Positions 24,001 to 29,212 of a stretch of 64,000 nucleotides of DNA are shown here, one piece after another. The position numbers and the translations under genes are program-made. The number at the start of each line of letters is the position of its first letter. Position 1 is the first letter of the stretch. Where the stretch lies: NCBI RefSeq assembly GCF_023053635.1, contig NC_086188.1, forward strand, positions 2,745,001-2,809,000, in the 5' to 3' direction. The notes beneath the pieces are model-generated. The model was not told the DNA's origin. It did not search any database and saw only the letters and a program-made list of their open reading frames with translations. The DNA is from Elgaria multicarinata webbii (lineage: Eukaryota > Chordata > Lepidosauria > Squamata > Anguidae).

Positions 24001-24339
24001 TGTAAAAGTATTAAATTAGAAATGTTATAAGGTTATTCAATTTATGTATTATGTTTTTTCTTTTTGTTTCTGTGTTGTTGTGATTATTGTAGTATTGTAT
24101 TAGTGTATTGTTAATTAATAATAATAATAATAATAATAAGAAATAACCTTTCTATGTTTAAATCCAAAAGGTATCAACCCAAATAAAATCTTGATGGAAA
24201 CAAACGAGTTCTCGATATGCCTCTTTACCAGACCTGCTTGGAAAAGAAAGTGACCCGACCCACTCGCGACCTGTACGGAGAAGAGAAGCCGCATCTGTCG
24301 ATCAACCAGAATTCGGATCTTTACGAGGAGGCACCCTGA
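1539..24339 (+). CDS. MYO1H: Unconventional myosin-Ih, C-terminal 783 residues (5' end outside window)
   Basis: Single-headed, membrane-associated actin motor of the short-tailed class I group. Twenty-five exons join in frame: 1539-1652, 2116-2187, 2277-2396, 3335-3402, 4436-4541, 5434-5514, 6450-6541, 6759-6853, 7983-8029, 9180-9260, 9799-9904, 11239-11356, 11868-11981, 13670-13746, 14459-14527, 16987-17071, 17340-17499, 18545-18628, 19831-19924, 20262-20317, 20475-20610, 20860-20930, 22083-22180, 22502-22601, 24232-24339. Together they give 2352 nt, 783 residues plus TGA. Visible motor landmarks are the switch II region DIYGFEVFE, the relay helix [15 protein letters not shown] and the YIRCIKPN motif. 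Two or three IQ motifs follow (about residues 431-490 of the fragment), then a TH1 lipid-binding tail. Family members are about 1030-1060 residues, so roughly 250-280 N-terminal residues (P-loop, switch I) lie upstream. MYO1C is the nearest paralogue; the KCTD10-UBE3B neighbourhood decides for MYO1H. Introns carry many repeats but no coding break is seen. Confidence 0.93.
2116..2187 (+). CDS. MYO1H: MYO1H exon (residues 39-62)
   Basis: Acceptor TTTCTAG, donor GTACCC. Encodes [20 protein letters not shown] and onward; the THRKIEA block is typical of class I myosins. 72 nt, phase 0. Confidence 0.92.
2277..2396 (+). CDS. MYO1H: MYO1H exon (residues 63-102)
   Basis: Acceptor CCGTCAAG, donor GTGAGT. 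Encodes [19 protein letters not shown] then [14 protein letters not shown], a strongly conserved myosin motor block. Only 89 nt of intron separates it from the preceding exon. Confidence 0.94.
2472..2562. mobile_element. Family A hAT-like hairpin element, internally deleted (91 bp)
   Basis: Ends are CAGCCTTCCTC and GAGGAAGGCTG. It is flanked by exact 8-bp duplications TTCTAGAC at 2464-2471 and 2563-2570. Arms pair over about 35 nt; the centre is shorter than in the 130-bp copies. CAG ends and 8-bp duplications are hAT features. Confidence 0.85.
3335..3402 (+). CDS. MYO1H: MYO1H exon, switch II region (residues 103-125)
   Basis: Acceptor TTGGCAG, donor GTAAGT. Encodes [26 protein letters not shown] is the myosin switch II motif that senses ATP hydrolysis. 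Ends in phase 2. Confidence 0.95.
3901..4170. mobile_element. Family F palindromic DNA element (270 bp)
   Basis: Left end GGGGGATTCTACACGTCGTA is mirrored by the right end ending CAACGTGTAGAATCCC. Arms of about 90 nt pair (GTACTGAGGG, GCCCCCAGTG, CGATCGTGTA all recur inverted), with a GC-rich centre. It lies in a MYO1H intron. Ends resemble family C (ATCTACAC). Confidence 0.75.
4436..4541 (+). CDS. MYO1H: MYO1H exon, relay helix (residues 125-160)
   Basis: Acceptor TTGCAAG, donor GTAAGC. Completes the split serine, then reads [20 protein letters not shown], the conserved relay helix of myosin heads. Confidence 0.95.
5008..5136. repeat. Family G inverted repeat ending in TTGGATCCAG
   Basis: TTGGATCCAG...AGAGTAG...CATTGAAATCAATG recurs inverted to end CTGGATCCAA. 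The two arms are about 60 nt and diverged. Probably an old MITE in a MYO1H intron. Confidence 0.55.
5434..5514 (+). CDS. MYO1H: MYO1H exon (residues 161-187)
   Basis: Acceptor CTTCCAG, donor GTAAGA. Encodes [20 protein letters not shown] then KGIISIL; the motor 'W..V.YFNN..ICDLVE' pattern is clear. 81 nt, phase 0. Confidence 0.95.
6058..6230. repeat. Diverged family B palindrome
   Basis: Inverted 'GGTTAACAAGC' blocks and 'TTAGCGTGTTGGGTGAACAG' resemble the family B ends found at 7172-7700. Confidence 0.4.
6450..6541 (+). CDS. MYO1H: MYO1H exon (residues 188-218)
   Basis: Acceptor CTTTTAAG, donor GTATGC. Encodes [20 protein letters not shown] and onward. It continues DEE/CLRPG of the motor after ISIL and ends in phase 2. 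Confidence 0.93.
6759..6853 (+). CDS. MYO1H: MYO1H exon (residues 218-250)
   Basis: Acceptor CTCTCCAG, donor GTGAGA. Encodes [20 protein letters not shown] then [18 protein letters not shown] is the invariant motor motif. Confidence 0.94.
7172..7700. mobile_element. Family B palindromic element(s) with family A insertion
   Basis: CCCTGTTCAGACAACACGCT opens the left arm; GTATCGTCTGAACGGGGCC (ending 7576) and CGTGTTGTCTGAACAGGCCC (ending 7700) are inverted ends. CAGCATGGTTTAACG and TTAACCACAAAATGG form the inner stem. At least two B units are juxtaposed. Confidence 0.65.
7197..7470. mobile_element. Compound family A element with three arms and a CR1 piece
   Basis: Exact 8-bp duplications CGCTAAGC flank it at 7189-7196 and 7471-7478. 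Inside lie a complete hairpin (7197-7329), a CR1 fragment (7331-7402) and a second right arm (7403-7470). Confidence 0.8.
7983..8029 (+). CDS. MYO1H: MYO1H exon (residues 250-265)
   Basis: Short 47-nt exon with acceptor CTTTACAG and donor GTACAA. Encodes [16 protein letters not shown], the conserved block after HYAGEV. The nested repeat cluster at 7.09-7.80 kb ends about 190 nt upstream. Confidence 0.92.
8133..8430 (-). repeat. CR1 LINE 3' end
   Basis: Starts at the ATAGAATC octamer tail. Reverse reading encodes the CR1 ORF2 C-terminus ([20 protein letters not shown], then [15 protein letters not shown]). Confidence 0.9.
8470..8700 (-). repeat. Older CR1-like fragment
   Basis: Phrases such as CTCCTAACGTTTAACC and CCTGCAGTTTCCACCCATTA look like a diverged, more internal CR1 3' segment following the younger copy. 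Confidence 0.35.
9180..9260 (+). CDS. MYO1H: MYO1H exon (residues 266-292)
   Basis: Acceptor TGTCCCAG, donor GTGAGT. Encodes [20 protein letters not shown] then NRKRPET. 81 nt, phase 0. Confidence 0.92.
9590..9690. repeat. Diverged hairpin element of the family A type
   Basis: GTGTTGGACTACAAC pairs with GTTGTAGTCCAACACATCTG around a short loop; ends are degraded. Confidence 0.5.
9710..9765 (-). repeat. CR1 LINE 3' terminus
   Basis: AGAATCATAGAATAGCAGAG tail followed by GTTGGAAGGGGCC, truncated to about 55 nt; it sits 34 nt upstream of a MYO1H exon. Confidence 0.8.
9799..9904 (+). CDS. MYO1H: MYO1H exon, actin-binding/SH1 region (residues 293-328)
   Basis: Acceptor TTGTGTAG, donor GTAAGG. 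Encodes [20 protein letters not shown] then [23 protein letters not shown] is diagnostic of myosin motors. Confidence 0.96.
10665..10900 (+). repeat. L2-type LINE 3' end
   Basis: Ends CTGCCCAGAGAGCTTCGGCT and an AAATAAAT tail, as in the many other copies; the minus copy at 52338 carries L2 ORF2 coding sequence, which fixes the family. Confidence 0.8.
11239..11356 (+). CDS. MYO1H: MYO1H exon (residues 328-367)
   Basis: Acceptor TCCTGCAG, donor GTGAGT. Encodes [20 protein letters not shown] then [20 protein letters not shown]. '[19 protein letters not shown]' is the converter region. Confidence 0.95.
11538..11805 (-). repeat. tRNA-derived SINE split by another repeat
   Basis: On minus it begins GCTGTACCCTCAGTGGTAGA with a B box (GGTTTGATTC) and ends GCAGCTTCCTATGTTCC. 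A separate AT-rich repeat (TTATTATT... TATAGCACCATCAGTG, 11637-11712) interrupts it. Confidence 0.65.
11868..11981 (+). CDS. MYO1H: MYO1H exon, end of motor (residues 367-405)
   Basis: Acceptor GTTCTTTAG, donor GTAACA. Encodes [20 protein letters not shown] then [19 protein letters not shown]. The donor GTAACA is weaker than its neighbours. Confidence 0.94.
12000..12567 (+). mobile_element. Possible solo LTR-like fossil with an acidic ORF
   Basis: Begins TG and ends CA, with a near-matching 5-bp flank (GTTTC / GTGTC) and an AATAAA signal near its 3' side. It contains an ORF (12004-12351) rich in acidic and serine residues. The position in a MYO1H intron and the termini suggest an LTR-type remnant; family and age are not resolved. 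Confidence 0.4.
12846..12980. mobile_element. Family C palindromic DNA element
   Basis: GATCTACACTACTGCTTTTA at the left is mirrored by TAAAGCAGTAGTGTAGATC at the right; poly-G and poly-C flank it. The centre contains GTGTCCTGGGCCCCAACAG. Confidence 0.75.
13670..13746 (+). CDS. MYO1H: MYO1H exon, motor-neck junction (residues 405-431)
   Basis: Acceptor CTGTTCAG, donor GTACGT. Encodes [20 protein letters not shown] then RKHRL, the class I 'TK.FIRFP.TLF..ED' motif before the lever arm. Confidence 0.95.
13812..13840 (+). repeat. (GT)n microsatellite
   Basis: Uninterrupted GT dinucleotides, about 14 units, 65 nt after a MYO1H donor. Confidence 0.95.
13985..14400 (-). mobile_element. Possible LTR-element fossil fragment
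   Basis: The minus strand reads an acidic, glutamate-rich stretch like those of the other two LTR-like candidates (12000, 37990). Similarity of style only; ends not found. Confidence 0.25.
14459..14527 (+). CDS. MYO1H: MYO1H exon, IQ motif 1 (residues 431-454)
   Basis: Acceptor TCTTTCAG, donor GTAAGA. Encodes [20 protein letters not shown], an IQ motif (calmodulin/light-chain binding). Confidence 0.93.
14740..14823 (+). repeat. Short L2-type LINE tail
   Basis: CCCAGAGAGCTTCGGCTATT then AATAAATAAATA; abuts the BovB copy on its right. Confidence 0.75.
14825..15335 (-). repeat. BovB (RTE-clade) LINE 3' fragment
   Basis: The minus strand keeps a 139-codon ORF (14846-15265) ending the reverse-transcriptase protein: [20 protein letters not shown], later [18 protein letters not shown] and [10 protein letters not shown]. 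These are diagnostic of BovB. Confidence 0.93.
15655..16145 (-). repeat. L2-type LINE 3' region
   Basis: Contains the reverse of the L2 'LQLVQN...' area (CCAAATATAACACATTGCAG, AGGAGCCAACGCAGT) and an AT-rich tail at 15660-15690; matches the copy at 52338-53045. Confidence 0.75.
16987..17071 (+). CDS. MYO1H: MYO1H exon, IQ motif 2 (residues 454-482)
   Basis: Acceptor CTTGCAG, donor GTAAGT. Encodes [20 protein letters not shown] then MWAAQTIRK. The first part fits a degenerate IQ motif; AAQTIRK begins a third. Confidence 0.92.
17110..17218 (+). repeat. Family D right arm
   Basis: CTTTAAAGTCCTGACTGGCT and CCCCACTGACATCAGAGCCA match the family D arm at 19488-19669. Confidence 0.6.
17340..17499 (+). 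CDS. MYO1H: MYO1H exon, neck end and TH1 start (residues 482-535)
   Basis: Acceptor CTTCTGTAG, donor GTGAGA. Encodes [20 protein letters not shown], later [20 protein letters not shown] and PQVMEE. The L.DP.WP/KP pattern opens the class I tail. Longest exon in the window part, 160 nt. Confidence 0.95.
18265..18415 (+). repeat. LINE-tail family E (TAGATTGTAAGCC type)
   Basis: TTTTAGATTGTAAGCCTGTG, GGGCAGGGACTGTCAAGAA, GGCGGCATAAAAATGC and an AAATAAAT tail. Same family at 42455-42580 and 50338-50475 (minus); a partial tail is at 18050-18103. Confidence 0.75.
18418..18510 (-). repeat. tRNA-derived SINE fragment
   Basis: Reverse complement reads AGGGCTCAGAGGCAGAGCTC followed by CATGCGCAGAAGGTCTC, the 5' tRNA-like part of the SINE seen at 45260-45480. 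Confidence 0.55.
18545..18628 (+). CDS. MYO1H: MYO1H exon, tail (residues 536-563)
   Basis: Acceptor AACACAG, donor GTAACG. Encodes [20 protein letters not shown] then IPAEKKAQ. 84 nt, phase 0. Confidence 0.92.
18905..19010. repeat. Diverged hairpin element (family A type)
   Basis: CAGCCTGGGACCCTCCAGAT ... TTGTAGTTCAACACATTTGG; arms imperfectly paired. Confidence 0.5.
19488..19669. mobile_element. Family D hAT-like element, near complete
   Basis: Left AGTGGTGGCTGGTGGCTCTG and right CACCAGCCTCCACT are inverted. Arms pair through CAGTCAGAACTCTAAAGGAG. Flanks GTTCTGCC / TTTCTGCC are a likely 8-bp duplication. Confidence 0.65.
19831..19924 (+). CDS. MYO1H: MYO1H exon, TH1 (residues 564-595)
   Basis: Acceptor GTGAAACAG, donor GTGAGT. 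Encodes [20 protein letters not shown] then [11 protein letters not shown]. 'A..LF.GKK..Y..S...PF...R' is conserved in MYO1C/MYO1H tails. Confidence 0.94.
20262..20317 (+). CDS. MYO1H: MYO1H exon, TH1 (residues 595-613)
   Basis: Acceptor TTCCCTAG, donor GTAAGG. Encodes [19 protein letters not shown]. 56 nt. Confidence 0.92.
20475..20610 (+). CDS. MYO1H: MYO1H exon, TH1 (residues 614-659)
   Basis: Acceptor GTTTGCAG, donor GTAACC. Encodes [20 protein letters not shown], later [20 protein letters not shown]. 'Y..PV.K.DR.G.K.R.R.L.LT' is the TH1 signature, the phosphoinositide-binding tail. Confidence 0.95.
20860..20930 (+). CDS. MYO1H: MYO1H exon, TH1 (residues 659-682)
   Basis: Acceptor CCTCCAAG, donor GTAACA. 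Encodes [20 protein letters not shown] then KQEK. 'I..S.LSD...V.HV' is typical of the TH1 domain. Confidence 0.93.
20959..21010 (+). repeat. (TG)n then (AG)n microsatellite
   Basis: About 14 TG units followed directly by about 12 AG units. Confidence 0.9.
21008..21138. mobile_element. Family C element, second copy
   Basis: AAATCTACACTATTGCTTTA ... GTTGGGGCCCAGGACACACT ... GGTGTAGATC matches the copy at 12846. Confidence 0.6.
21690..21860 (+). repeat. Old MIR/CORE-type SINE fragment
   Basis: B-box-like GAGTTCGAATCTC, then a 'CCTTAAGCAAGCCACGACAC' block and a 'GGGATAATCGTGCTATCCTA' block in MIR order. Strongly diverged. Confidence 0.45.
22083..22180 (+). CDS. MYO1H: MYO1H exon, TH1 (residues 683-715)
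   Basis: Acceptor TGCTTCCAG, donor GTGAGT. Encodes [20 protein letters not shown] then [13 protein letters not shown]. 98 nt. Confidence 0.93.
22190..22287 (+). repeat. Family D right arm
   Basis: CTCCTTTAGAGTTCTGACTG then CCCCACTGACCTCAGAGCCA; starts right after a MYO1H donor. Confidence 0.6.
22502..22601 (+). CDS. MYO1H: MYO1H exon, TH1 end (residues 715-748)
   Basis: Acceptor GTTCCATAG, donor GTAAGT. Encodes [20 protein letters not shown] then [13 protein letters not shown]. The KTGELTV ending matches the usual last block of MYO1C-type tails. Confidence 0.93.
23166..23402 (-). repeat. Sauria-type tRNA-derived SINE
   Basis: Reverse reading begins GTGGTGTAGTGGCTAAAGTG, has a B box near CGGGTTCTAGTCC, then CTGGGTGACTTGGGGCCAGT and ends in GGGATATAAATGCAATAATA. 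Confidence 0.85.
23689..24138 (+). repeat. 5'-truncated L1 LINE with perfect target duplication
   Basis: Encodes the L1 ORF2 C-terminus ([40 protein letters not shown]) and ends in an (AAT)n tail. The 15-bp AGAAATAACCTTTCT flanks it exactly at 23674-23688 and 24139-24153. Confidence 0.92.
24232..24339 (+). CDS. MYO1H: MYO1H terminal exon (residues 749-783 and stop)
   Basis: Acceptor CTTTACCAG, then [35 protein letters not shown] and TGA at 24337-24339. Frame and phase fit the preceding exon. I cannot align this tail to a remembered MYO1H C-terminus, so the extension after GELTV is less certain than the rest. A 5'-truncated L1 ends 93 nt upstream (its target-site copy 78 nt upstream). Confidence 0.78.
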   Translation, partial: TCLEKKVTRPTRDLYGEEKPHLSINQNSDLYEEAP

Positions 24340-24807
24340 TGCCATACGACTTGTTGCAGTGAGCTCATGACCTGCATTTTAAGTCTGTCCTGTTTTTGTT
24401 TTTTTTAAAAAAAGCAATACCACAAAGACACAAACGGTTTAGCTGTTAATAGTAGACCCCGTTACTGTCTATAAACACCCCAACAACTGATGTTAAATTA
24501 GGGCTGTATTTCTGTCGTAACTTGCCTCTGAAACGAAGTTGACAAAGGCGTCGTGCTCCATGCTGAGAGATCTCGCAGATTTCCTTCCCAAATATTCTGG
24601 GCAATCTTTTAACAGAGGCCACCCAGCTGTCCCTGACGGTAGCGTAAGTCACAGCCGTCCTCAATTTTGCCCAGCTGCTGTTTTGAAGTGGAAGCTGAGA
24701 TTCCCGCTTTTGGGGCCAGCTCCTGCACAGCGGCGGGCAAAGATGCCACTCCTGAAATCGTGCCTCCGCCTTCCTCTCTGTACTAGCGTCATGTGATGTG
24801 TTGAAAA

Positions 24808-24813
24808 ATTAAA
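24808..24813 (+). terminator. MYO1H: Candidate MYO1H poly(A) signal
   Basis: ATTAAA about 470 nt after the MYO1H stop codon, the first good poly(A) hexamer I see downstream on the plus strand. The implied 3' UTR is 24340 to about 24830. Inference only. Confidence 0.45.
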
Positions 24814-24892
24814 AGGATGAAGGGAAAACTGGCTTTAAAATGTCTCCTTTCTCCAACAAGGTTGCTGGCCTGTCTTAAGTCCCCACTTCAGT

Positions 24893-24975
24893 GTTGCCCA
24901 ACCTGGTAGCCTCTAGATGTATTGAATTGCCATTCCACTGGCTGGGAATGATGGGAGTTGTAGTCCAAGGTTGCT
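24893..24975. repeat. Diverged hairpin element (family A type)
   Basis: TTGCCCAACCTGGTAGCCTC ... GGGAGTTGTAGTCCAAGGTT; short imperfect stem. Confidence 0.45.
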
Positions 24976-25189
24976 CAAAGTAGTTGTAGCTAAAGACCAC
25001 ACAATCTCCCCCCCCCAAAAAGCAGTGGTTCTGGGGTGCCTTGAGATCTTAACTGGGGTTCCACAGTGGCGAGGTGGTATGTGGTGACTGCATTCTATTG
25101 AGGGTGCACTGAGTTTGCACCCCCTGAACGTAACCCACCACCCTCTGCAACATACAGGGGTGTCTCAGTAGAAGTTTTATTTCTTCTTC

Positions 25190-25440
25190 TTCTTGTTATT
25201 TATTTATTTATTACATATTTATACTGCCCAACAGCCTAAGCTCTCTGGGCAGTTTACAACTCAAACCGTAAAATCCAGATTAAAAAACCTTTACAGTCAC
25301 ATAAAACCAGAATAAATCACAGTCTAGGGAAGGCTTGTTTTAAAAGGTATGTTTTTAGGAGGTGTTTAAAAGTTACTACATTTTCCGCCTCCCGAACCGC
25401 ACGAGGGAGGGTTTTCCAGACCACCTGAGAAAGCTGGTTT
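25190..25440 (-). repeat. L2-type LINE 3' end
   Basis: TTATTTATTTATTACATATT, CTGCCCAACAGCCTAAGCTC and TGGGCAGTTTACAACTC are the reverse of the standard tail. Confidence 0.8.
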
Positions 25441-25721
25441 CGCGTTTCTAGCATCTGTAGATTAGATGACCAGTTTTGTCTTGCCTCCACTGGGTGGGCT
25501 GCTTCGCCTTAATGACTGCCTTCACCAAGGGGAGACAAACGTGTGTGAACGTCTGTTCGCCAGTTGCACACAAGCGTGTCTATATCTCCCCTGCCCCCAG
25601 CGAAAACCAAGTTTTTGCTCCAACTTTCCTTTGAGAAAGCGTTTGTGCTAAAAGAGTGAGCTGTTTGCCCGTGATTGAAGGAAGGAAGCGATACGAGTTG
25701 GACCATAGGAAACGTTTCTGA

Positions 25722-25727
25722 TTTATT
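25722..25727 (-). terminator. KCTD10: Candidate KCTD10 poly(A) signal
   Basis: TTTATT on plus is AATAAA on minus, about 4.1 kb after the KCTD10 stop. It would leave about 0.9 kb between the KCTD10 and MYO1H transcript ends. Confidence 0.35.
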
Positions 25728-26217
25728 TTGCATATTTTCACATCTGTGTAAAATACATAACACATAGATAGACATAAGAACCCAGCTGGAGAGACACGGG
25801 GAGCCAATTGTACACAGCAGGCTTGCCTTGCACATCTGGAACGAGGCAGCCACAGCAGGGCGGGGAAGAGTTTCGCTGTTGCCTAAAAGCTACCGACAGA
25901 CCAGAAAAACCGAAAAGGGCTGCTCTTAAAGTGCTCGCGGCTTAAGGGGCAGAGCCAGGATGGCGGGACGACAAACCGCCCCGAAGCCGCGCTGGAATAG
26001 GGTGAGCAGGGCGGAGCGTTCCCTCGGCTAAAGCTTTGTGCAAAGGTAATTTCTAAACTTCCTGTGCATTTAATTTGAGAGGGCGGCCTCAGACCAGGAT
26101 GTACACATGACTGCAGCTTCCTACACACACCTTATTTGGTGGGTGGATGGGGGGGGGGGGAAACTTTCAGGAATTTGACAGAGGACAAGAAGGCATTAAC
26201 GGACAAGACGGGCTAGC

Positions 26218-26312
26218 CCAAGCCTTACTCAACCTGGTGCTCTCCAGAGGTGTTGGATTACAAGCCCCAGCCAGGGCGTTGTAGCCCCAACACATCAGGT
26301 TGGGAAGGCTGG
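26218..26312. repeat. Diverged hairpin element (family A type)
   Basis: CAAGCCTTACTCAACCTGGT ... CACATCAGGTTGGGAAGGCT with partial arms. Confidence 0.5.
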
Positions 26313-26404
26313 ACTAGCAAATGTTCTTACGCTCCCTTCTAAAATTTACCCATCACAGCCTAGGAGGAGGAAGATGGAAGAGAAGGGCATGGAACACCTT
26401 TAAG

Positions 26405-26510
26405 AAAAAGAACCTCAGAAGAGCCCTGATGCTGGATCAGACCGAGGGTCCCTCTAGTCCAGCACTCCGTCCACACAGTGGCCCACCTGCTGTCGTCCAG
26501 GGTTACACTA
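26405..26510 (+). repeat. Short interspersed repeat, family unknown
   Basis: AGAAGAGCCCTGATGCTGGA, CAGACCGAGGGTCCCTCTAG, CACAGTGGCCCACCTGCTGT; I recognise the phrase as a common squamate repeat but cannot name the family. Confidence 0.4.
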
Positions 26511-27390
26511 GCGGGTCTGAGCAAACGTGGCTGGTTTTTCCCTGACGTCTAGCTTAGGAGTTACAGTTTGCAGGCTTCTGAGTTCCGTTGTTATAAGCTT
26601 GGGGATTCTGAACGCAAAAGGGCTGAGCTGTTTCCCTGCGTTGTGCCACATGCAGAAGAGCCAAGCTATGGAAGGTGACAGGTACAGTGGTGTTCTGGGG
26701 GAACGCTGCTGGGTGGATCCAGGTGGGAGAGGATTTAATAGCCCTCTCAGGCTGTACCCTTCCCACCATGAAACACTGGGAGTGAGGGTCCACCTTTTGG
26801 CTGCAGAAGACAACGAAGGTCTCCAGCAAGTCTGAGGCAGCTCCTGTTACATTTACAAGTTTAACCGACTAAAATTACCATCGGATCTTAACTGCAGGGG
26901 AGACACCATGATCACGAAGGCTGAACTACGCTATCCATATCGCTGACATAAATCTTTCCCTTGCTCACATATTCAGAACAGTGCGGGATCTATCCCCCAC
27001 CTGTTCGCTCCTGGCCGCTCTCTTCTCCTTACAGGCCTCCTGACACCTTCAGGGCTCCGCAGCAAGGAAAGCAACTTCCTATAAATACATTCTCAGCTCC
27101 TATAAACATGCACAAAGGACCCCTCCCTTCTAACTGAAGAGCGTTGCAAAGAGGTACGGAAAGAGGAAGCCAACGGCACTCCACCCCTTTCCTCTGGGGC
27201 GAAAACTGCACACATTTTGCTCGCTTCCAAAGCTGCAAGCTGAAATACCATCAGTATGGCCACAGAAGAACTTAAGGGAGAAGCGAATTGAACTGAGTTT
27301 GTGTGACAGCATTAGATGGCTAAAAGGGGGGTGAGGGGGTTGCCTCTTCCTAACGCTCAGTTCTGAGCACCCTGGCCTAGAAGTTAGAGG

Positions 27391-27733
27391 CCCCATTCAG
27401 AAGACACCTTAAACCATCCTTCCTCAACCTGGGGCGCTCCAGATGTGTTGGACTACAACTCCCAGAATGCCCCAGCCAGCTCGCTGGGGCATTCTGGGAG
27501 ATGCAGTCCAACACATCTGGAGCGCCCCAGGTTGAGGAAGGCTGCCTTAAACCATGGCTTTAACTATGGTGGTTAAGCCAGAAAGTCGGGCTGTGTTCAG
27601 AAGACACCTTAAACCATGACTTTAACCATGGTGAATAAAGCAAAAAGCCTTATTCACCGTGGTTAAAGCTGTCTTCTGAACATAAGCTTTCGGGCTTAAC
27701 CGACATGGTTTAAGGTGTCTTCTGAACGGGCCT
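27391..27733. mobile_element. Family B palindromes with nested family A element
   Basis: CCCATTCAGAAGACACCTTA (left) mirrors TTTAAGGTGTCTTCTGAACG (right, near 27710-27730). An inner pair, TGTTCAGAAGACACCTTAAA and AGCTGTCTTCTGAACA, gives a second palindrome. Confidence 0.75.
27415..27544. mobile_element. Family A hAT-like hairpin element (130 bp)
   Basis: Exact 8-bp duplications CCTTAAAC at 27407-27414 and 27545-27552. Arms pair almost perfectly around a short loop at GCCAGCTCGCTGG. Confidence 0.88.
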
Positions 27734-29121
27734 ACAGTCACCTTACACACCTAGCAGGCTGAGCTGTTCCCAATCCAGAGCCAGACCGCAAATTACAGCA
27801 AGGCCGCCTGATCCAAGCTTTACCTGCTCTGGCTGTCCCCTTCCTTTCCCCACAGACACGGAAAGAAATTACTTTGTGCTGAGGCCAAAAGTTCAGTGTG
27901 AGGATTAGCCCCCTTGCTTATTTCATCCTCCCCCCACCCCCAGTAACTCCAGGACAAGCCTTTCAGCGCTGTAACTAGACAACGGTGTGCCTGCCGGAAC
28001 AGGCTAGACAACGTGGGGTAAAGAAATGGAGTTAGCAGAATCTATCCGCGGATTCCCTTGAAGTTTTAGAAACTCCCTGAAGTACAACCCACAACCAAGT
28101 ACAGCTGCAGCGTGTTAAACGTCAAAATACCGAGGAGGACTTACAGTGACGGTGCTCATAATAATCAAGCTCAAAGGCATTTTTGAACAATAAAGATCTA
28201 AGTGAGGGTGTTGCAGGACGAGGAGGATCTATAAAGCTGCCCCTGCGATACCATTGTGTTTTGTGGTCTCCTGCTTGCTGGGTGGTTTCTGGCTCTTCTT
28301 CACCCCTCTGAAACATTCAGTTGCACAAGCAAAAGGCACGCCACAGGGGCAAACATAAAGATCACATTGTCCTTTTTCTTGAAGAGCCATAGCCGGATGC
28401 TGAGGGAGGGAGGGTCGGATGGGGACTGGGGCACGGAAGGAATCAGTGTGACTTTGGAACGCAGCGGATGAACACCCCGCAAAACACTTCCACACTTCTC
28501 CTTTTCTGTATCTCTTAACATCTCACAGCTTAATCTTTGGGTTTACCTGCTACATGGACAAGGTTTCTGCCACTCTGCCTCAAGCTAGGAACAGGGGAGG
28601 CTGAGCAGAGGTAGATTAAGAAGTCGGAGAGCCAACGGCACCCCTCCCACCTCCAAACACACACCAAGCAAACGCCGGCCGGGCAGAGACCCACCTAACG
28701 AACGCTGTCTTCTCAGCTAAGCAGGGACAGCGCATCTAAAGCATCTCACGGCTAGCTGGGCAGAGGCTCTGTACGCAGGAGGCGGCCGGAGGAGACGGGG
28801 TGGGCAGGGGGACCAGGCCTAGAACGTGGCTGGATGGTGGGAACCACGTAGGCTCAAATCGTCTTCGAACAGTCCCTGGTCCCCGGGACATATGCCTCTG
28901 AAGCCAATGGGTCTTGTCTGCGGGCAACTGGGCGCCCAAAATACAGAAAGGGCATTACTCAGACCTGGGTAGAAAAACAGAGCCATGGACAAACGGTTTC
29001 AACAGTGACTTGGGGTGGGAAGTTAAGGCAACATGCCGCATATCGCAGCTAGATTTCCCTAAATACTGGCAGTAACATGAGAAGAGACTCTCTTTCCTAC
29101 GTGATGCAAAATAGATTAAAG

Positions 29122-29212
29122 CAGCATTTCCCAGCCTGGTGCCCTCCAGATGTGTTGGGTTACAACTGGGAGGGCGGGGGAAGCTGGGAGTTGTTAGCCC
29201 AACACATCTGGA
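29122..29212. repeat. Diverged hairpin element (family A type)
   Basis: TTTCCCAGCCTGGTGCCCTC, CAGATGTGTTGGGTTACAAC ... AGTTGTTAGCCCAACACATC. Confidence 0.5.
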
